This document shows positions 59,212 to 64,000 of a stretch of DNA of 64,000 nucleotides, one piece after another. Below the pieces are notes generated by a model. It was given only the letters and a program-made list of their open reading frames with translations, searched no databases and was not told where the DNA came from. A program made the position numbers and the translations under genes. Location of the stretch: NCBI GenBank assembly GCA_964588665.1, contig CAZPQQ010000006.1, forward strand, positions 13,876 through 77,875, in the 5' to 3' direction. Origin of the DNA: UBA2160 sp964588665 (GTDB taxonomy: Bacteria > Chloroflexota > Dehalococcoidia > Lucifugimonadales > UBA1123). How positions within the stretch are numbered: the stretch's first letter is position 1; each line of letters starts with the position of its first letter.

Positions 59212-60408
59212 ATGAAGATCGTCGACCTGAAAATCCGCGAACTGGACGGGGTCATGGAGCATCCGGACCCGTTCTGGGAGGAGCGCCTGGTTCGGCCCCT
59301 GGACGTCTACCCGGCGTTTCGCGCGCAGGGGGCGAACTTCACGTCCAGCCTTGGCGACGGCAAGTACGCGATGCGATCGGTTTTCCTCGAGATACACACC
59401 GACGACGGCGTGGTCGGCTTGTCCGGGCCTTGCACGCGTCTCGAAGCGTTCATCATCGACACCCAACTGCGCGGCCTGCTGATCGGCGCAGATCCGTTGG
59501 CCACCGAATTGCTGTGGGACCAGATGTACAGAAGCGCGATCCATGGGCGCAAGGGCGCCGACATGCTCGCCATCAGCGTCGTGGACTGCGGGCTCTGGGA
59601 CCTCAAGGGCAAGGCGTTCGGACAACCCGTATATCGATTGCTGGGCGGCCCTACTCGTGAAGAGATCCCCGCGTATGCGTCGGCGCTTGGATTCTCCATC
59701 GAGTTCGAGGACGTTGACCGCAGGGCGCGGGAGTTCGTGGCGCAGGGGTACCGCGCCATGAAATGGTTCTTCCGCGACGGTCCCACGGACGGCCCTGACG
59801 GCGTGCGACGAAACCTCGGACTGGCCGAGACGTTGCGCGAGGCCGTCGGCCCGGACGTCGACATCATGCTCGACGCCTGGAGTTCATGGGACGTGCCGTA
59901 CTCCATCGAGATGGCCAACGCGCTTGCCGAATACGACGTCCGTTGGTTGGAGGAACCGGTGCTTGCCGACAAGCTCGACAGCTACGTCGAGATTCAGCGG
60001 GCGTCGCCGATTATGATCTCCGGCGGCGAGCACGAGTACACTCGCTGGGGGTTCAGGTCCATCGTCGAAAACAAGGCCATGGACGTTCTGCAACCTGACA
60101 TATACTGGTGCGGAGGCATCAGCGAAACGCTCAAGATCTGCGCTTTGGCGTCCACGTTCGACCTGCCCGTCGTGCCGCACGGCCACAGCTCTCACGCGAC
60201 AGCGCATCTCATCGCATCGCAACCGCCCACTACATGCCCCATCCAAGAGTTCCTTGTAAAATGGAACGCGGTGCACCAGTTCTTTCTGAGCGACCCGTTG
60301 GTTCCGCAAAACGGCGTCGTCCGCGTTCCCCAAACTCCTGGGCTCGGCCTGGCGATCGACGAGAGCAAGGTTCAGGGAGAGCGGGTTTTGGACTTCCGAG
60401 GCATGTAA
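59212..60408 (+). CDS. Enolase-superfamily sugar-acid dehydratase-like protein
   Basis: A 398-residue protein of the mandelate racemase/muconate lactonizing group. The capping domain is about 1-140; the barrel has AMKWFFRDGPTDGPDGVRRN near 183-202, metal ligands in IMLDAWSSWD (near 222), RWLEEPVL (near 245) and SGGEHEYTRWGF (near 271), then DIYWCGGISETLKI and PHGHSSHATAHL near 322. The KWFFRDGP stretch recalls L-rhamnonate dehydratase relatives. It is followed after 46 bp by a second family member, probably in the same operon. Both likely act on sugar acids, substrate unknown. Confidence 0.85.
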   Translation: MKIVDLKIRELDGVMEHPDPFWEERLVRPLDVYPAFRAQGANFTSSLGDGKYAMRSVFLEIHTDDGVVGLSGPCTRLEAFIIDTQLRGLLIGADPLATELLWDQMYRSAIHGRKGADMLAISVVDCGLWDLKGKAFGQPVYRLLGGPTREEIPAYASALGFSIEFEDVDRRAREFVAQGYRAMKWFFRDGPTDGPDGVRRNLGLAETLREAVGPDVDIMLDAWSSWDVPYSIEMANALAEYDVRWLEEPVLADKLDSYVEIQRASPIMISGGEHEYTRWGFRSIVENKAMDVLQPDIYWCGGISETLKICALASTFDLPVVPHGHSSHATAHLIASQPPTTCPIQEFLVKWNAVHQFFLSDPLVPQNGVVRVPQTPGLGLAIDESKVQGERVLDFRGM

Positions 60409-60454
60409 TCGCCTCCGTATATCAGACGCGCAGCATCTATCGGAAAGGAACCTG

Positions 60455-61561
60455 ATGCAGATAACCGACGTTACGACCACTGTCCTAAGCCATTCCGGAG
60501 GCAGCCCGATCCAGGACGCCACCATCCCACCTCCTCCGGAGGGCGCCGGCGGCAGAAGCCAGCTCTTCGTCCACATCCGCACCGATGCATGGGTCGAGGG
60601 ACTGGGCATCGGTTCTGCTTCGCCGGGCACGCGCGACGTCATCGAACGCGCCCTCAAAGACGTACTCATAGGCCAGGATCCGTTCCACACCGAGAAGATA
60701 TGGAACGACATGTTCTGGCGAGTTCGCGGCTACGGCCGCAAAGGCGTGGCGTTTTGCGCGCTTTCCGCCGTGGACATCGGCCTGTGGGACCTCAAAGCAA
60801 AAGCTCTCGGACTTCCCCTGTATCGGCTCCTTGGCCCGTATGCCGAAGAGGTGCCGATCTACGGCTCCGGCGGCTGGACAAATTTCACCGAGGAAGAGTT
60901 GATAGCCGAAATGGCCGGATACGTGGAGCAAGGCATCCCTCGCGTCAAGATGAAGGTGGGCAAGGACTTTGGCCACTCGGAGCGGGAAGACCTTGCCAGG
61001 CTCGCGGCGGTCCGGAAGGCGCTCGGTGACGACGTCGCCATCTACGTCGACGCGAACAACGGCTACTATCCGAAACAGGCGATCTACATGGCCCGCGAGT
61101 TCGAACAGCACCAGGTGGGCTGGTTCGAGGAACCCGTTCTGGCCGACGACATCGAGGGTCTCGCCCAAATACGGGATGCGACCACGATTCCCATCGCAAC
61201 AGGGGAGCATGAGTACACCAAGTACGGATTCCGGGAGCTGATCTCCAGGGGAGGCGCAGACATCGTGCAGCCGGACGTCGGGCGCGTCGGCGGCATTACC
61301 GAGTGGATGAAGGTGGCCCACATGGCCCACGGCTTCAACCTGCCGGTCGCCCCGCACGCGGTGCAGCTCGTGCACCTGCATCTGGCATGCGCAACGCCCA
61401 ACCTGAAGGTGGTCGAGTACATGAACGTGGGCCTTGAGGGCGACAGGGTCTGGTACACGGATTTCCCGCAGCAGCAGAACGGGATGTGGGCGCCGTTCAA
61501 AGACCGCCCCGGCCTGGGGCTCACGCTGGACCCGGACGCGGTGGCGAGGTACTCGGTGTGA
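60455..61561 (+). CDS. Enolase-superfamily racemase/dehydratase
   Basis: A 368-residue protein from ATG 60455 with AAAGGAA upstream. The barrel has the full mandelate-racemase-type set: Lys-x-Lys in RVKMKVGKDFG near 166-176, metal ligands in IYVDANNGY (near 197), WFEEPVL (near 223) and ATGEHEYTKYGF (near 249), then DVGRVGGITEWMKVA and the general-base His in PVAPHAVQLVHLHL near 300. Its residues are more complete than those of the paralogs at 1128-2174 and 59212-60408. It is adjacent to the latter on the same strand. Confidence 0.88.
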   Translation: MQITDVTTTVLSHSGGSPIQDATIPPPPEGAGGRSQLFVHIRTDAWVEGLGIGSASPGTRDVIERALKDVLIGQDPFHTEKIWNDMFWRVRGYGRKGVAFCALSAVDIGLWDLKAKALGLPLYRLLGPYAEEVPIYGSGGWTNFTEEELIAEMAGYVEQGIPRVKMKVGKDFGHSEREDLARLAAVRKALGDDVAIYVDANNGYYPKQAIYMAREFEQHQVGWFEEPVLADDIEGLAQIRDATTIPIATGEHEYTKYGFRELISRGGADIVQPDVGRVGGITEWMKVAHMAHGFNLPVAPHAVQLVHLHLACATPNLKVVEYMNVGLEGDRVWYTDFPQQQNGMWAPFKDRPGLGLTLDPDAVARYSV

Positions 61562-61599
61562 CGTTTGTCAGCGCTCGACGGGCAGCGATTCGCCAGGCG

Positions 61600-62370
61600 T
61601 TAACCGCTTGAGGAGCCGGTCATCGACCTGATCTGGCCTTCGATGAAAATCTTGAGGACCGCCTCGTTGGCCACGTTGCTGAGGCGGCGTGCGATGTTTC
61701 CCCGCGTATCGATGAAGATCGTGGTCGGCAGGCCCAACACCCGGTATGCTCGGGCTATCTCGCCGGTGACGTCCAGTCCGATGGGGTACGTCACGCCGGT
61801 CGCCTCCGCGAACTCGAGCGCGGCGCTCTCGAAGTCCGAGATCGCGACCCCGACAAACAGCACGCCGTCGTCCTTGTACTCCTGGTAGGTCTTCTCGAAC
61901 GAGGGCATCTCCCATCTGCACGGAGGGCACCACGACGCCCAAAAGTTCAGGACCACAACCTGTCCCTGCAGCTCTGACAGCCGCAGCGTTTCCCCGTCGA
62001 ACAACGTCAGCTCAAAGTCCGTCGCCTTGTCCTCGATCTTGTCTCCTGACATGTGAGCGGCAATCACTTCGTCGGGAATGGGGGTCGGGGTTGACCGCCG
62101 CGCCTTCGGAGTCCATGTCGGCACGGGCGCGAGCAGCGCGGTTGGGACTGGAGAGGGTGTCGCGGTCGGGAGCAGCTTGGTCACAATTGCAGTCGCGGTC
62201 GGGACGGGCGTCCGAGTCGGCGCCGGCTGAGGCGCGGACGGCGGGCTCTTCGCGACCGCTGGACTGGGACTCTCGATTCGGTCGGAAGTCGCGGGGGCGT
62301 TGTTGTCATCGGCGCAGGCCGCGAGCGACAGGATCATCGCTGCTGCCGCCGCCGCTATCACTCGAGTCAT
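61600..62370 (-). CDS. TlpA-like thioredoxin-fold lipoprotein
   Basis: From ATG 62370 the protein has 256 residues: lipoprotein signal ending at Cys19 (SLAAC), a Pro/Ala/Thr linker to about 90, and an AlkC/TlpA redoxin domain with LSELQGQVVVLNFWASWCPP, CRWEMPSFEKTYQEY (WCPPC redox pair near 142-145), ATGVTYPIGLDVTGE and VLGLPTTIFIDTRGNI. It reduces or repairs disulfides of exported proteins such as c-type cytochromes. No cytochrome gene is beside it. The conserved cis-Pro is in GLPTTIF. Confidence 0.92.
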   Translation of the reverse strand: MTRVIAAAAAAMILSLAACADDNNAPATSDRIESPSPAVAKSPPSAPQPAPTRTPVPTATAIVTKLLPTATPSPVPTALLAPVPTWTPKARRSTPTPIPDEVIAAHMSGDKIEDKATDFELTLFDGETLRLSELQGQVVVLNFWASWCPPCRWEMPSFEKTYQEYKDDGVLFVGVAISDFESAALEFAEATGVTYPIGLDVTGEIARAYRVLGLPTTIFIDTRGNIARRLSNVANEAVLKIFIEGQIRSMTGSSSG

Positions 62371-62869
62371 GCGAACATCCGCCCTGCGGCGCCGATTGGG
62401 AATCGTCTGTGAGCCCGCCAAGCCGATCCGGCGCCGGCTCTCACCTTTCCGATCAGTTTAGCACGACGCTGTTCCGTCCAGATCCTCGGTTCGCGTCCAT
62501 CAACGACGAGCGGCCGGTTCCGGGATGCTTGACGAACCGCGAAATGGGAGACGAAGACTGTCGGGTCCGTGCGGCTCGCCGAAGGCCGAACGGTTGACCG
62601 AGCAACTTGTGTCTGTCTCATTTGACGCTGTGAGTTCCGTACAGACGCCTAGGAAATTTGGGTGCTCGCCTGTCGTCAGATCGATTGGCAGTGTCCAACT
62701 ACCGAATGTGCTAAGAACGTGCCGTGGATTGGCGGGAACCCGCCAACGCCGTGGCAGATACGGGACAACGCCGTCGAAATGCGGAAGTGGAAGTACGTGA
62801 ACACAGAACTGAGGCAACCTCGGAAGCACTCCGAGCAGCCATCCTCATGAGCCATTGTGAGAAAGGCAA
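62371..62869. other. Intergenic region with a small hairpin; no firm gene
   Basis: About 500 bp between the TlpA-like gene and the receiver-like gene. TTGGCGGG-AA-CCCGCCAA (62729-62746) is an 8-bp hairpin. A 62-codon frame from GTG 62662 (CPTTECAKNVPWIGG, then NPPTPWQIRDNAVEMR) overlaps the hairpin; it has no ribosome site and I do not call it a gene. Confidence 0.4.
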
Positions 62870-63316
62870 ATGAATCCTAAGGAAGTTCAGATCGACGTAC
62901 TGATCCTGGGTGGCCCTGAGTTAGTCAGGGAGGCGTTGACGCGGCGTCTGAACGACGAGCCCACGACTAACGTCATTGAATACGATGGCAATGGAGGTCC
63001 GATCTGTGCACTGTCGTCGCTCTCCCCGGACGCGATAGTGATGGATCTGGACGATATGCCCGTGGTCGATGGCATGTCTTTCTCGAATTGGGTGATGAGA
63101 ACTCATCCAGCGATGGGCGTCGTCTTAATGATGCCCATCGGAGACCAATCGTTCGATGAAGATGAAGCGCATGAGGAACCCGATGGCGATCCGATGGGAT
63201 TTGAAGGCGCCGCCGGCAACCTGGATGATCTAATTTCGTCTGTCCATGCGGTGGCATGGGGCGATACTCACATCGCCATCCATGGTTTTCGAACCAGGGC
63301 CAACGCATTGTTCTAA
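62870..63316 (+). CDS. Degenerate stand-alone receiver-like protein
   Basis: A 148-residue protein whose layout follows a CheY-type receiver: a first strand IDVLILGGPELVREALTRRL, the phospho-acceptor region AIVMDLDDMPVVDGMSFSNW with Asp near 59, GVVLMMPIG at the strand of the conserved Thr/Ser, and no output domain. The acidic pair after strand 1 is replaced by Gly-Gly and the switch Lys is missing (IGDQSFDEDEAHEEPDGD instead), so phosphorylation is doubtful. A long acidic loop follows. No sensor kinase is nearby. Confidence 0.6.
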   Translation: MNPKEVQIDVLILGGPELVREALTRRLNDEPTTNVIEYDGNGGPICALSSLSPDAIVMDLDDMPVVDGMSFSNWVMRTHPAMGVVLMMPIGDQSFDEDEAHEEPDGDPMGFEGAAGNLDDLISSVHAVAWGDTHIAIHGFRTRANALF

Positions 63317-63581
63317 CGAGTGCACAGGGCGGACCTTCGTCGGTCTCGTACGGCACCGCTCCGGTAATATGGAGAGGATGAGTCGACGGTTCAAGGTCCG
63401 CCCAACACTACCGGACCGGCGGGGAGCTTCCCTTACGTGGCTCCCCGTTGGCCCATCTCCTAGAATCGCCGGTTCGTCCACCCGATCCACGCTCCAGACG
63501 CCAACACCGAATCTCGCACGAATCGCCTTCACGAGCGCTCTTCTAGTGTTCTGTCCTCGAATTCGGCGCGGTACTTCGGGG
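63317..63581. other. Non-coding stretch at the window's right end
   Basis: No supported gene is seen from 63317 to 64000. The part before 63582 has no recognisable feature; the rest consists mainly of repeats listed separately. Confidence 0.6.
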
Positions 63582-63648
63582 ACCCTTCGACAGGCTCCCC
63601 GAGTTTATCGGGGCGAACGACGCGTAGTGTTCCCGTTTGTGGTGAGCA
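63582..63648. repeat. Dispersed repeat family B copy
   Basis: CCCTTCGACAGGCTCCCCGA, then GTTTATCGGGGCGAACGA and TTCCCGTTTGTGGTGAGCAC. It matches the 19596-19680 copy in order and orientation. Confidence 0.8.
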
Positions 63649-63685
63649 CCAACGCGTCGGGACTTCCAAGAACAGCTCCCCAATC

Positions 63686-63776
63686 GTCATTCTGTGCGAA
63701 GCCGAAGGATCTTGGCTGAATGCGACAATTGTCTCCCTGCGGGGCGCCAGATTCTTCGACTTCGCTCAGAATGACA
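63686..63776. repeat. Dispersed foldback repeat family A, complete copy
   Basis: Left end GTCATTCTGTGCGAAGCC and right end GCTCAGAATGACA are inverted. Inner CCGAAGGATCTTGGCTGAAT is the reverse complement of the right part of the 19731-19829 copy. As at 19.6-19.8 kb, a family B copy lies just upstream, so A and B travel together here. Confidence 0.75.
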
Positions 63777-63952
63777 GTTTTCTTACGCGAGATCTGCGGT
63801 CCTTCGACATCGCCTATCATCCACCTTGCGTTACCCGCCACTGCAATGTCCGCGGCGCGTACATAATCCTGATTGCATCGGGACTTCAAAGTAACAGCTC
63901 CGTGTTGATGTCGATTTCTGCGGCGATAGCGCCGTCCTGAGTTGTGAGTACA

Positions 63953-64000
63953 TGGGGTGCAGGGGCGAAGCCCCGCCGGGTTTTAGGGTGTCCCTAGAAA
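63953..64000. repeat. Family C repeat core, truncated by the window end
   Basis: GGGGTGCAGGGGCGAAGCCC, then CGCCGGGTTTTAGGGTGTCC, is the inverted counterpart of the 50566-50612 core (GGGGCTTCGCCCCTGCACCC). It continues past the window. Confidence 0.75.

Noticed and set aside
62662..62850. 62-codon frame with Cys-x-x-x-x-Cys and Trp-rich peptide
   Set aside because: No ribosome site, overlaps a hairpin and lacks recognisable similarity; kept only as a note in the intergenic entry.
1..64000. tRNA or rRNA genes
   Set aside because: No cloverleaf with a GTTCGAATC-type arm and matching acceptor, and no rRNA sequence, was found by eye.

Overview
The window is a GC-rich (roughly 60% by eye) bacterial chromosome segment, probably a scaffold from a metagenome-assembled genome because it contains one 100-base run of N inside a repeat. 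The gene set suggests a Chloroflexota bacterium near Dehalococcoidia/SAR202. Three enolase-superfamily sugar-acid dehydratase paralogs and a mannonate dehydratase end lie in 64 kb. The division cluster is rsmH-ftsA-ftsZ with no murein genes. There is a B12-type ribonucleotide reductase with nrdR, an M. tuberculosis-like dcd, and frequent TTG starts. This placement is inference; no rRNA or tRNA gene was recognised.

Layout. 1-4.1 kb: sugar-acid and CoA metabolism (mannonate dehydratase end, GH114 protein, enolase-superfamily gene, enoyl-CoA hydratase, class I amidotransferase hydrolase). 4.1-11.4 kb: gyrA, a STAS-like protein, an MMPL exporter and an M28 peptidase. 11.5-15.4 kb: a dnaJ-prmA-unknown-rsmE operon behind a promoter with a 14-bp palindrome. 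15.4-19.5 kb, minus strand: argF, der, plsY, gpsA. 20-23.6 kb: fur and rplS-priA. 23.6-25.6 kb: an AT-richer island with orphan genes, a broken IS1380-type transposase and a 44-bp foldback. 25.6-34.8 kb: MFS, birA, two SDR proteins (one with a ruined active site), DUF167, an apparently self-regulated Fic protein, proC-yggT, pdxA and a frameshifted M48 peptidase. 35-38.2 kb: nrdJ and nrdR. 38.5-45 kb: hemerythrin protein, ftsZ-ftsA-rsmH, a MoaB/MogA protein, trmD and lepB. 45.2-48.5 kb: an ECF sigma/anti-sigma pair followed by a SIMPL lipoprotein with an ECF-type promoter. 48.7-55.4 kb: dcd, ribD-ribE-ribBA-ribH, meaB, DUF429. 55.5-64 kb: DUF2283-like gene, frameshifted dppA, HAD hydrolase, a duplicated small transcription unit, two enolase-superfamily genes, a TlpA-like lipoprotein, a degenerate receiver protein and a repeat-rich tail.

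The most unusual feature is a pair of about 350-bp transcription units at 57.77-58.12 and 58.34-58.69 kb. Each has a TTGACA-17-TAGGAT promoter, a sequence-diverged but length-conserved hairpin leader, a Shine-Dalgarno with a short ORF, a conserved folded body and a strong terminator. I do not recognise the family. The window also holds three families of interspersed, largely inverted repeats that occupy many of the intergenic gaps.
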